64,000 nucleotides of DNA. Source: Taxawa tesnikishii (nom. ined.). Lineage: Eukaryota; Ascomycota; Dothideomycetes; Dothideales. Shown piece after piece: positions 10,443-22,101 of this stretch (position 1 is its first letter; every line of letters starts with the position of its first letter). The translations under genes and the position numbers were made by a program. The DNA is taken from contig JAPDRO010000010.1 of assembly GCA_030247885.1 (NCBI GenBank), positions 62,001 to 126,000 of the forward strand. The letters run 5' to 3'. The notes below the pieces were generated by a model. It did no database searches. It saw nothing but the letters and a program-made list of their open reading frames with translations, and had not been told where the DNA came from.

Positions 10443-13400
10443 TCAAACCAGTGTTTCACCCTGCGCCGCAACGCTCTTTCTTCTATGCTTTTGCAACTTC
10501 GCCAAATCGAACTCCTGCCACCTTGGTCTCACCTCCTTTTCCGTATCCCCCTGTCCCTCGTACTCAAATGTGATCTTCTCTCCAAACATCGCACTGCTTT
10601 GTGGATGCCAATCCGGCTTCCACCCTGCCCTTCGAACCTCCGCTCTCCTCCGCTGGATCCAGTACATCTGTTCGTGCTCACGCAGGTACCGATGGCCGTG
10701 GAAACTGCGGAGAACAACTTCTCTTAGTCGCAGTCCCAGCGCGCGTCTATCGTCTGCTTTCTCGTACATGCGCTTCATGACCCAAGCAACATCCTCAGGG
10801 GTGAAGGTATAAGGGAGCGGCAACGGTTCGGCGGGATCTTTGTGTACTTCCTCCAAGGACCGAGCATACCGAGGATGCTGAGCTGCGCACGCGCGAGTGC
10901 TTCAGGGTCATTCGGCGGCACGACTTCACCGTAACGCTTATCGATGTCGTCGGGATCTGTGAGCACGAGAGCGGTCGCGCCGACTTCCGTTGCCACGATA
11001 GGCACGCCGGAAAGCGCTGCTTCACCGATGGCAAGTGGCAGACCTTCGGAGAGAGAGGAGTTCATGAATAACCAGGCGTCTTTCAGAACTTCTTTTGGTG
11101 AGCCGAAGCCGGCGAGGACGACTTTACCGGCAAGGCCACGTGTATTGATGAGAGTAGCGGTCTCGAGCGCATAGCTTGGCTGGCGATCTTGCGCACCATA
11201 GATGACAAGGCGATAGTCGCTGAACCCGTAGGAATTGATAATTATATCCGCAGCAAGGACGGCGGTCTTGACGTCCTTGATGAACTGGACGTTAGATAGC
11301 ATGACAGTGGTCGGAAGCGTACTTCTGGTCTCTGCCACAGGCTGGAAGGCATCCATGTTGCCGATGCCATTGACAATGGGATCGATCCTCCGGGCAAAGA
11401 GCTTTTTGCTTCCGCGCAGACCGCCATCGGTACCGAGATCTTGCTCCCAGTCCGGGTTGAACACAGATGTGCAAGGCAACACGATATCCACGTGTGTGTA
11501 TGCGAGATGACAGGCCAGCTTGACACCAGCGAGCAGCATGGCCTGAACAGGGATTGGCAGAAGGCATTGTGCTGGACTGATGTTGAGGCAAGTCTCGCGC
11601 CACAGGATAGCATGATCCCAGACACCCCACGTAGCGCCGCGACGATACTTCAAAAGCATTCCGTACAGACTGCTAATCCCATGGTGGGTGCTCTGGAACA
11701 CTGTCGGACAATTGGCTGGCAGCTCGACGGAGTAGATGAAGAAGTAGCAGATGTACAGATTGAGCGCATCGCGGAAGTCGCTCATTGAAGGCTGCTCGAT
11801 CTCAAAGTAGTCCTTTGCGCTGGTGAAATTGGGATCGTTGTAATCAATCAGCCAAGCCTGTATCCAAGCCTGCCAGACTTTGTCGCAATTCCATGTCTTG
11901 TTGAAATCGCATTTCTCAAAATATCTGCTCATTTTCAGAACGACGTTGCTGTATTCGACTAAGTCGCTACGAGTATAGCGTTTCGAGCGGGCGCCGCGGA
12001 CAAAGGACTTGAGCAGAGGGATAAACACGCCTTCGATGTCTTCTTGGATCTTGGTGGCGTTAATTCTCTCGTCGACTTGGGTTTGAAGCAGGTTATCCAT
12101 TACGCCATGGTAGGGAGTCTTACCATCCAGACCCCAGAGTGGCAACACCTTCAGCGTGTTGATATTGCGCTCGATCTGGTACCGAGGAAGACCGAAATCG
12201 TTGGCGGACTCGGCTAGACAGTGGCCTCGGATAGTGGTATGACCATTGACGAGATCTCTTCGGCAATTCGATACACCGCCAGGGTTATCCGGCCAGCAAC
12301 CATTGTCGGAGAAGATGACGGACGTGACGGATTCCGTGTCGTTGTACGCGTCTTCCAAGCGAGCCGTTAGCTGGGTAGCATCCTTTCCGAGTCCCATTGT
12401 GGACAAATCAGCAGACTTGATCAAGAGCGGGCACGTCTGCGAAGACTCATGGGAAGGCTCGATGGCGGGGATGATCTGTTCCAGATTCTCATCAAGGACA
12501 TCGGCTGCTTCGCGCAAACGTCCGGAATCTCGGAGATGCCAATACCGTCGCAGAAGAGGCTCTTTGCGCAAGATCATCTCATCCAAGAAGCAAGCTGAGA
12601 CGGCATCAACGTAGGGTGCTTTCCCCAGAGTGTCCAGAGTGCTGTCCGAAGAACAGCAGTAGGTAGCCTGCGGTACACAACCTTCTCCCCAACACCGAAA
12701 CGGGAGAGTGGTTTGGTCCAACCTGAACCCTCAGCGCCGCAGCCCGCCTTATAGCGTGACAATCTCTCGATGGAACTCAGAGGATGGTAAATGAGGAGGT
12801 CTTCGTGATCAAAGCTGACGTGCTTTGGCTTCTTTAAGAAACCGAATTTGTCTTCCATGATCTGTGTCGGAGGCAGACAAGGCATCCGCTTCCCGTGTTG
12901 GTCAATGAGACTCGCTTCGATATCCGCCTTTCTTGCGTGCTTGTATGTCCACTTCATATCGTATGTCTTTCCATCGAGGGTTCCGATAACGCGTTGAATC
13001 TTTTCCGACGGGATCCAATGCTTGATGTCATTAGATCCGGTTCTAGGCCGTACGCACCAGAAAACAGAGATGGAGATGACTGACGGACCGCTGGTGCTGG
13101 TGTATGTTGCCTTTAGCACTTCAGAGTCCTCTTTGGACTTCCGGTACAGGAACTCGAAATCAAAGTCAATTTCGCCGCGGCTAACCTTGCCGCTGATTGG
13201 ACGTCCGTTCTTGTCGTACCTAGTGAGCAGCCTCTTTGCGGAGTCGATAGTGGTTTTGGATATGGGCCATCTTCGAGAGTCCCTCTCGTCATATTGGTAT
13301 ACCGTGTCGATTGACTTCTTATCCGCACCTCGGAACTCTTGTCGCTGACGGAGACGATAGCTTGTATCGTAGTATGCTATCGCCACGGGTCGTTGTCCGT

Positions 13401-16400
13401 CGGGAGTTGTTGCGTGCAAACCATCGTAGACGACGACACCAAGCTGCCCATCTCGATCGTGCAAGACAAATCCAGTGACTTGCCAGAATGGGGTGTTGAC
13501 AGTGATGGTTCTTCCCTGGAGCGTCCTTGGTGCTCCATGGCGCACAAGACTCAAAAGCGGCCCAAGCGGCTTCTTGCCGGCTAGCAGGAAGGTGTATGCG
13601 CAGATATTTTTGGTCCACCAGCACAGCTTCCATGCTTTGAGAAGCGCCCAAAGAGTCCACGAGCGGAGTCCGCTGTTGCGCAATGCATACCAAAGCTCTC
13701 TAGGAACATCAGGTGCTGCTCCAGAGATGATGGCTGTCCATCGGACAATTCGTTCGGCAGCTTGCACCGTGGCTCGTCCGATCCTGGCAATGGCGAAATC
13801 ACTCGGCGGTCCGCGGGTGTACGCGGAGGTGAGCTCAGGAACCCCGCGTGTAGGCGTTGAGAAGGCGTCCACTTGAACCCCTGCTGGTTCCTTGATTTCA
13901 GTCTCGAGTTCTTTGTAGCTGTCGAGGATGCTTTCGTAGTTCTCGTCATGGTATGCAAGTGTTCGTGGTTGCTCGAACATCCACTCCTGGACATCCGACG
14001 TTATGCAAGCGGCCTTCCCAAGAACACGGCAAACAATGAGACGGCGGACGTCCTCGGGCAAACCAGACCACTTGGTGTTGACGTCGACACCCAAGCAAAG
14101 GGCTTCGAGAATCTGACAGTTTGCCCGATGGACGGTGCTGCAAGAGTTGGGCGCGTGTTTCACAATACAGTCCAGGCCATTGCCTCCTCCACCAGCAGAA
14201 CCAGGCGGCGGTTCCGGAGCACCTTTTTGGTCGACACCGCGGTAGGTCTTGTCTTTCTTGAAAGGATTTGGGAAGCATTCCGTGAAGAGGAAAGTGCCCA
14301 CAGCAGCGCTAATAGTAGCCGTATTTTGTCCAATGACAAAGTCATACCGAAAGTTCGCTGTAGAGGGCACCGCACGGAGGATGCAGCCCACCAGAAACCC
14401 AACACAGCAGCATGCCAATACTGTGATGACATGACCGCGGGGGCTTTTCGTGAAGCAACGATGGAACTACAAATTTCGTCAGTGTATCGGTTATCCGCAA
14501 ACGTTGGTTCTACGCACCTGGCAGAGTAACATCGCCGTGTAGCTGGAGATGTAGGCGAAGTAGAGGATGATGGTCCGGTAGTCTGACACGAATGCCCACA
14601 ACAGGATGGTAGTGACACCAAAAACCATTGCAAGGAGTGTGAACAAGTTTGCAAGCGCAGTCCAATAACGCTTCTTCCGATGTCTGTCTTCGTCATTGAG
14701 CACGCGTGTGTAGTCATCTAAGCCGGTGAGTCTCTCAGTAGATAGCTTGGTCGCGTAAAGCCAACAGCGCTGGAGAACGATGTCCACAACCACTGCGCCG
14801 CACAGGAAGTAGAGCAGACCGAAGCAAATACCATAGTGAGATCTAGTGTTAATGTATTCAACCGGCTGTGGAGTCCTTGCGCTCATGGTGATGTTGATGA
14901 GACGGTCGAGAAGGGCACCAAGGAAGAGGCCGACGTTTTGACCAAGCTGACACAGGTGTAAGTAGAGACATTCCTACATGAACCTTAGAGACTTACATCA
15001 TAGTGGGAGTACCGATATGTAATGAAGGCACTGTGCTCCTTCAATCCTCGAATCAGTTGCCTCTGGTTTCCCAGCGCCAATTCCAGTTGCACGAGCCAGG
15101 TTGTGGTGAACATATCCGGAAGCTCTGCATCGCCGGCTTCCTTGACGAGGAGAAATGATGCGTAAGGCAGGCTTTCCGCTATTTTCTCGGCAAACGAGTC
15201 CACCTTCTTCTTGCGCCAAAGAGCAGTCAATCGATTCGGACGCTTGAAATTACGAGTCTCGAGCTGGAGGGCCGCACGCGCAGACGTGGCAAGCGAGGCA
15301 GAGTCTTTTTCGGAGCTTTCTGGGACTTTCTTTTGTACCATGCGAGGATGTCCTTCTCCTTGATCGCTGGCACCTTGGTGTGCCATCCAGTCCATTCGTG
15401 GCAGAGATTTCGGAAGGATAACAAGAGTGTGAAGGTGAAGACGTAGATCACAACGAGGTAGATGAGGAGATCATATCCGTTGACGAAGATGGTAAGAATA
15501 GGTGAGACCAAGAGGATGGGCATACACTTCCACATGGCGATCCGGCCGGAGGTAAAAGGAGAGTCAGCTCTGTGCATCGTGGCGAACATACCCAGTAGAT
15601 TCAGGAAGGTAGACAACGCAAAGAGGTATAGAACAAAAATCACGGCAGCGAACCAGGAATAGTGGAAGCCGAACGCGACGAAACCACAAAGAGCCACGAC
15701 GCTTGTGAGCATAAGGGCTGCAGAGAAGCGCTGAACTAGGAAATGGACCATGTTGTCGAACGCGAAACTGAAGAGGTAGAAGCCACCAGTGCTGCCCACC
15801 CAGCCGGTAACGCCTCCAGTCATGACCAGCGCAGTGAGAATCGCGTAGTTCGCCATCAGTCTAACATCAGAAGTCATGAACGCCGTCAGATAAAGACCGC
15901 GTCCAAGGAATGTCAGAAGAACCACATCGATGATGGCAGGGAAGCAGAAGATTGACAATGCTCCGAAGTCCTTTGCCGCTTTCTTGAGGCTTATGGTTCC
16001 ACGCGGCTCGTCTGACTTGTAGCCAGGCGACCCTCCAGGAAGCTCGCTGCCACCATAACCAGAGCCCGTCGTGATACCACGACCCTCGAGCTTGACGCTT
16101 GGCTCCACGTTCGAGTAAGCCGTGAACACTTCCTTGCCATTCCGATATTCAAGAGGCGGGGGTGCTGCGTAAGGTAATTCCGGTACCGGTTGTAGATGAT
16201 CTCGCCAAGCGGGCGGGGCATAAGGCCAAAGTAGATCTGACATTGAGAGCCTAAAATCCAGAGTTCTGCGAAGACGCCCGCTTGGTCGGGCTGAGACAAG
16301 AAGAGCGGACATCTATCTGTCGTCTCAAGGTAGACGTTATCAAAGGCGAGCTTGCGGAGAGCGCAGAAGAACATCAAAGCGTATAGGTCTGTAAGAGGCG

Positions 16401-18806
16401 TTACAGCCTTGCCACTACCGGCGTGGCCGTAAGGCGTGAGCACGGCGGTGGTCAGCTTGTTCAGCGCTTGTCTATCGCTGCGAAACAAGGCGCCTTCTAA
16501 CTGCTTCTCGAGAATTTCATAGAACTCAGTGAGGTTGTCAATGCTTGGAAGTTGGTCCGATCCAGATCGGGAGAAGTAGTCCAGTCTCATCTGCAACAGG
16601 GACTGCATACTGGTGGAGGCGTCAAGGGAAGCTTTTGAATGCAAGGCGTTCCATGCTTTCTGGGTCGTATCCGTTATCAGAACACGTTTGCAGGTCTTCG
16701 TAATAGCTACTGTAAACGGATGCTGCGTCCGTGACAACCTGATCTGTTGCATCAGATACAAGAGTTCACCCTCAGTGGAGTCTTCCAGTTCTTTCCGGAT
16801 GCTGGACGGGAGAGCCACGGCAGTATCATGCGTTTTCTCAGTCGAAAGCAGCGTCTCCTCTTCAAACCGCTCGAGACGAGGAACACCGTGGTGGGCCAGA
16901 AACACATGCCATAGAGTTACCGTGTCGCTATTAGCCTTCTGAGAAATATACACGTCCAAGTGTCTTTTCTCGCCTTCGTGAACTTCATCAGATACGCCCC
17001 AAAGATGCCCACCGCCATCCGGAAGAGTAAAGCCACTATCGAGGCCCTTGTACACGCATACAAGCCTGGAGCCTAGGCCATCCAGCAGCTGACGGAGTAA
17101 GTCGGGGTAGGAGGTCTGCCCTTGTAATCTCTTCAAGCTGCTCGCGACGCGGAGGATCTCCACGTCACCGTAGAGCTGGAGCATGCTTCGTTCTTTGAGA
17201 CTTCGTTGGATAGTCAAGACTTGATTGTACTGGCCTAGCATGATCTCCTCACGAAGGCTGAAACATCCCAATGAACATAGCAGGGCTCCACAACTTGAGA
17301 ATTGCCAGATGTCCTCCCGACCAGGCACTTCGGCGGCGTAATCCAGATTTTGGACAAGTGGTGAGTTCTGCTCATGTATAAGAGACACATCCTTGGGCAC
17401 AGGGTGTAAAGCTAGCAGGCGGTCTGCTGAAGGAATGACATCGAGCAAGCCAGGAACATCCAGCTGGAATGTGTTCTCATCCTGCTTCGAGGCGATGGAG
17501 AACACAGAATGCTCCATCCAAGTCTTCTGCAGCCAGACGACTTCGGACTTCTTCAGCCAATCGTAACCAGTCAGGCATGTCTCCTTGGTCGTCTTGTGAT
17601 TAGGACTACGCCCTATGGGTCGTGCTTCGATGGCCGCACCAAAGAAATCCGAGAGCTTATATGCCCTGCGGAGGACGGCCGCGGAAGGCCGAACATCCCA
17701 CAGCTCAAGAAATCCGACGAAGAACCCAGGCCTGGTGTTGCGCTGTCGCTTGCATCGAGCCATGCAATCTCGGAGGCGCGCCGCTCGGAAAAGTCGCGTC
17801 GCTTGCCGTTGGGCAGAATGTTCGCGTTTCGAAGCACGAGGCCATCCACACGGCTGAAGTCGAGTGAGTCCAATGTTGGCAGATTTGCATCAGCGAGCAA
17901 AACAACCGGAACCAATGCGCGTCGGAGCTGCTGTAAGAGGTCGTTGATGAATGCTGCAGGATTGCGTTCTCCCAAGCAGAGAACGAGCCCATCATGACGG
18001 AGCTGCAGACGGAGGTCCTTCAGGAACGCAGCATGTTGTACTGCATCGTCCGGCGTTTCCTGCATGGAGAAGCTGTCTGTGAGGTCTACAGCGCCGAGGA
18101 AGATTTCTGCACTCTTTTCTACTGACAATGGAGGCTCAGATATACCGTCAATGTCGCCAGAAGCGCATGACCCCATATAAGAACTCAATCTAGAGCTGCA
18201 AAACGTTGCGCGCCATGATGAAGGTCGCAGAAAAGACCGGGAGCAATAACTGACTGAAGGTGATGATCCGAGGATGGATTGCGCAGGTGTCGCAAATGGA
18301 TTCGATGGCACGGACGGCGGAGTGAGTAGCTCGATCGCCTCTTCCAAAGATGCTGCAGGGACTGGCACGATGTGCATGTCGCAAGAGGGCCAGCTCTGAC
18401 GATCCGCAACTCCCGGGTCGACCATGCGGAAAGACTTGACGTCGCTGAACTTGAGCGAAAGATCCGTGGCCATCCAGCCTGTCCATCGTTTCGAGGCTCG
18501 CTTCTCCTGGACCTCCGGAGACTCATAGCTTCTTCGAAGCAAGTCTAGGAACGGCCAAAAACATGATCGGAGCCTCAGCCACAGGCCGTGAACAATTGCG
18601 CTTCGTTGTTGTTGGCGTAGGGATTTGACAGCCAATACCACGCACCCCAAGAACAGCGCGGTGGAGCCCAAGGCCAGCACAACGACTTGATACCAATGCT
18701 GTGTCAATTGATCCTGATGGAGCACTGCGCTGTAAGAAATTTGGAATCGTAAGATAGGGTCGTTGCCAAGGGTAGTAGAATCGGGAAATTGAAAGAAGGA
18801 CGCCAT
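10443..18806 (-). CDS. Giant membrane glycosyltransferase (GT4, PelF/Gtb3-like)
   Basis: Exons 18806-14997, 14946-14518 and 14466-10443, with clear GT-AG introns of 50 and 51 bases. Coding length becomes a multiple of three (about 2755 residues) if five single bases are added. Each falls at a frame switch in or beside a short run: 17789-17792, 16158-16162, 15306-15310, 12623-12626 and about 10853. Order: N-terminal TM (VVVLALGSTALFLGCVVLAV); large soluble part (LPTLDSLDFSRVDGLVLRNA, RPGFFVGFLELWDVRPSAAV); a multi-TM block of roughly 8-10 helices (16000-15420, 14900-14530); another TM; a soluble region; then a GT4 domain with PGGVSN and the EX7E motif in SEGLPLAIGEAALSG. It probably makes and exports a polysaccharide. 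The neighbouring epimerase suggests galactosaminogalactan-like chemistry. The start may lie further upstream. Confidence 0.82.
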
Positions 18807-19120
18807 GCTGTCGCCAATGCTATTCACCAAGGTGCTTTGGTTGACACATGTACAACAGAGACGGGACGGCGATGTGTGAAGGCCTCGATGGGGTGAAGAA
18901 GACATGAGTGGCCAACACAAGGCCGCCGATGCTATTCATTTCTGCTGATCCTCGTATAGTTCTCGACCCGAGGGACATGTGAAGAGCCCAGATAGTTCCA
19001 GTGGTGAGACCAAGCGGCGTAGCAAAGCGAGCCTTCCCTCGCCATGCGAGTGCACTCCTTGGCTGGCCAGGAAGAGGCACCGCCATAGCCGAAGGCTGCA
19101 GCAGTAGACCACGAACTCAT
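18807..19120 (-). other. Probable 5' coding extension of the giant glycosyltransferase gene
   Basis: Minus-strand frames read GGASSWPAKECTRMAREG, TTGTIWALHMSLGSR, GGLVLATHVFFTPSRP and then NQSTLVNSIGDSMASFF in the main frame. The hydrophobic segment and continuity of sense suggest that the true N terminus lies near 19120. At least two frame changes would be needed to join these pieces, so I do not include them in the gene. Confidence 0.4.
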
Positions 19121-20225
19121 GACAGCTGCCGCCGCGAGAAGTGGGTGATCTAAACGTCGAAAGAGGTCTATGCCTTACAGTAGTGCTGAGGGTCTCAGTT
19201 CGCTAGCGAGACAGCACCGTCTCCTTGCGGGCCGAAAATGGTAGTGCTGGAAGAAAAATGGGCGGCGCTGAAGGCGAGGCGAGAACGTATGCTAGGCCCG
19301 TCGTCCGCTTACCCGATTCGTGCGGTACACATGGAGCTGGCCAATGCCTCGGGTGGACAGTGATCGATACAGTTAGAGCAACTAGGTAACTTACTCTACA
19401 ACGAAGCTAAAGGCCTGACGTTCGCGAAGAGTTTCGATGCCGGTTGTGCTATCTTAGCGCCGCTGTGATCCCGGTTTGTAGGCGACGTCCGTGTCACGCC
19501 ACTACCGGCCTCTGGGATCTCCAACAACTGTAAACTCCGTGGCTTTCTAACGCCCATGGCGGTTTCGGATCATGAGGCACCCGTAACATATACATTGTGG
19601 GATGCAGTGCCAATGTCTTTCGAGTCATTTAGCTGTCTTGGCTCATCAAGGTACCTGAATATCACTGCAGACGCTGAATCGCGATCGTGTGTGCGGATTA
19701 TCTTGTGCTAGCCTTCACAGCCGTTGTTGCGAGAGGACCTGCGATATTCAGTGGGGCGGAAACTCACCCTGTACCAGGGCGTAACGGGATAGGAAAAGCT
19801 ACCAGCGTGGCGGCTTCTAGACTATCCTGCGGGATACACATTCAGCAGACAGGATGTGTACAGAGAATGTCGCAAGCTCCTTGGTGCGAACCTTACCTGA
19901 TCTGACAGCCTGCCCTGATCTGGCATCATGCCCTGACGGTCTATGCATGTAATATTGCCAAGTGAGAGCCCGCATGACGCAAGTATGCAATGCATCCGAA
20001 CTAACCTGGATTGAGACGCGGGGCAACACGCATAGGCACTGCCTTGACTCGACGAACGGCTGAATGATTGTAAAAATCCACGCGATTAAGCTTAGTGCGA
20101 GTTTTGAACGACTACAAGCATATCCCTGCCACGAAGGCAAACCTGATTCTCAAGCCCCATGAGACCTAGAACGACTGATTGGCGCCGGAAGTTCTCCAAA
20201 GCAGAAGCAAGGAACGACAAATGTC
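19121..20225. other. Intergenic: upstream of the glycosyltransferase, downstream of the epimerase
   Basis: About 1.1 kb between two genes on the minus strand. No domain-bearing frame was seen; the short ORFs at 19687-19905 and 19817-20140 look like chance. It should contain the glycosyltransferase promoter and the epimerase terminator, but no specific site could be read. Confidence 0.5.
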
Positions 20226-21515
20226 TTACTTCTTGTTGAAGGAATTGAGAGACTGCCACGTGTCTTCTGCGCATTCTGCCAGCGACTTCTCCGTCTTCCA
20301 ACCGAGCTCGTGCTCCGCTCTGGCCGTCGCAGCAACGCAGAACCCCACGTCTCCTGCACGTCTGCCGGCACGACGCACGGGCAGCTTCTGGCCCGAAGCT
20401 TCTTGCATACTCTCGATGACTTGGGCGACGGTGCAGCCGTTTCCGGTACCCAGATTGTAGGCGCGGAAAGGTTGGTGCGGGGGACGTTTTGCAGCGGCTG
20501 CCAGAGCTGCAACGTGGCCGCGCGCCAGATCCACAACGTGAATGAAATCACGGACCGCTGTGCCATCACTTGTATCCCAGTCTGAGCCGAAGACCTCCAG
20601 GACAGGTCTCGTGCCTGTCAGAACTTGCGCGATGACGGGGAAGAGGTTCGTGGGTGTTTGCCGGGGGTCCTCACCAAGGATACCAGATGGGTGACAGCCG
20701 ACAGGATTGAAGTAGCGAAGAGCGGTGATGCGCCTAGATGGATCGGCATTCGCGACGTCTGCAAGGATGGCTTCTGCGAAGTACTTTGTCCGACCGTAGG
20801 GCGACGTCAAACCCTTGACTCCTGGTTGCAAGTCTAGTTCTTCGCCGTCATCGTTCACATATGGCTCTGGGAAGTGGACGAGATCTTCTTCCTTCAAAGG
20901 ATTGCCTTCGTTTGCCTTGGTTCCATAGACAGTAGCAGAAGAAGAGAAGACGAAGTTGTTGATGCCGTGATCTCCGAGCGCCACGAGGAGTTCGACAAGT
21001 CCGCATATGTTGTTGAGGTAGTAGTCCAGAGGCTTGTGAATGGATTCCTCAACTGATTTGTAGGCGGCGAAATGTATCACACCGATTATCCTTGACAGGC
21101 GGGTCTTCGTGAACATTGGACTTTGGACTACGTATCTCCCAAGAAGAGCGCGCATGGCTGAGCTTCTGTAGTCCAGTTTGTGGAATCTCAGTGTTGGCAT
21201 TTCGACTCCAACCGAGGAGCAGTACTGGGCTGCGAGCTTCTCGATCTTCCATAGTGCGGACTCGTAAGCATTGCTGAGGTTGTCGACGACAACGACATTG
21301 TGACCTGCTTTGAGCAGCTCTAGGGTGGTGTGGGAGCCAATGTATCCAAGGCCTCCAATGACCATGACATATTCTCTGGAGTCTTCGAGTGATAGGTTTG
21401 GGAAGTACGCTATGGAGTTTTCAAGGTCTGATATGTCTGGAGAGGACGGAGGACTGCTTGAATTGAGTGAGAGTGAACAGGAAGAAGAAGAAACGGAACG
21501 AATGGAACGGCGCAT
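20226..21515 (-). CDS. UDP-glucose 4-epimerase (GalE/Uge family)
   Basis: An intact 429-residue single-exon gene. After a Ser-rich N-terminal extension of about 50 residues comes the NAD-binding glycine motif GGLGYIGSH, then HFAAYKSVEES, the catalytic SSSATVYG and the YxxxK motif in SPYGRTKYFAE, ALRYFNPVGCHPSG, and the C-terminal NLGTGNGCTVAQVI and RAGDVGFCVA motifs. It interconverts UDP-glucose and UDP-galactose; some fungal members also act on the N-acetylated sugars. It lies in the same orientation as the giant GT4 gene 1.1 kb downstream, a pairing reminiscent of uge3 and gtb3 of the Aspergillus galactosaminogalactan cluster. sph3, ega3 and agd3 counterparts are not seen here. The N-terminal extension makes an internal start at the Met just before the glycine motif conceivable. 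Confidence 0.95.
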   Translation of the reverse strand: MRRSIRSVSSSSCSLSLNSSSPPSSPDISDLENSIAYFPNLSLEDSREYVMVIGGLGYIGSHTTLELLKAGHNVVVVDNLSNAYESALWKIEKLAAQYCSSVGVEMPTLRFHKLDYRSSAMRALLGRYVVQSPMFTKTRLSRIIGVIHFAAYKSVEESIHKPLDYYLNNICGLVELLVALGDHGINNFVFSSSATVYGTKANEGNPLKEEDLVHFPEPYVNDDGEELDLQPGVKGLTSPYGRTKYFAEAILADVANADPSRRITALRYFNPVGCHPSGILGEDPRQTPTNLFPVIAQVLTGTRPVLEVFGSDWDTSDGTAVRDFIHVVDLARGHVAALAAAAKRPPHQPFRAYNLGTGNGCTVAQVIESMQEASGQKLPVRRAGRRAGDVGFCVAATARAEHELGWKTEKSLAECAEDTWQSLNSFNKK

Positions 21516-22099
21516 GTTGTCGAGTAGGCTGTTATGCTATGTTGTACCGGGAATGACCTGGAGAGATGAAGAAAGCATAACGGGGATGCTACTATATAGG
21601 ACCTGATTGAACCTCGTCTCCAACATCCCAACTGCTAAGAATGACTCCCCAGTCGCTTGTTGCACGGCTGAGCTAATACATCATGCTTCCGCAGAATCAC
21701 CCCAGTCAGCATATCTCAGCTTCTTTACGGAAACGCCGTGACCTGAGCAATTCCGTGATCAGGGCTCGGTTCTGTGCAGTGCTTGGCTGGCTGGCATCTC
21801 CACCGAGTGAAGAAGCATGGTGAGCACAGGCTCGTTGTAGACGATTTGATGATGGTATGGCTGGCTCATTGTCCACTGGCAGCAACCTCCAAGCCGTTTC
21901 TTCGGCATGTCTAGCGCCGCTGGTAGTGCTAGGCGTTGTTCCAGATGCCTCTAGGCTACATCGGGAACTCAAGGTCCTCAATGCGGCCATTCCGCTAGGG
22001 CGTGCGAGTGGGGTAAGTACCCATCCAAGGGTATAGTGAGACTTACAGGGTCAGACTGCACGGAGTATGCGAACTTGAACCACCTTAGCCTTAGCCTTA
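21516..22099. other. Promoter side of the epimerase; no firm gene
   Basis: The region upstream of the epimerase up to element D. A minus-strand frame of 94 codons (21990-21706, starting MAALRTLSSRCSLEASGT) has no recognisable domain and may be chance. No clear TATA or operator-like site could be named. Confidence 0.4.
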
Positions 22100-22101
22100 T
22101 A

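Noticed and set aside
12246-14529. Plus-strand ORFs of 100-218 codons opposite the giant glycosyltransferase
   Set aside because: Antisense to a well supported exon, with no domains; the minus-strand reading carries clear motifs and introns.
18820-19120. Joining the upstream frames to the giant glycosyltransferase as a definite first exon
   Set aside because: It would need at least two frame changes, one of them not of the missing-base type; kept only as a possible extension.
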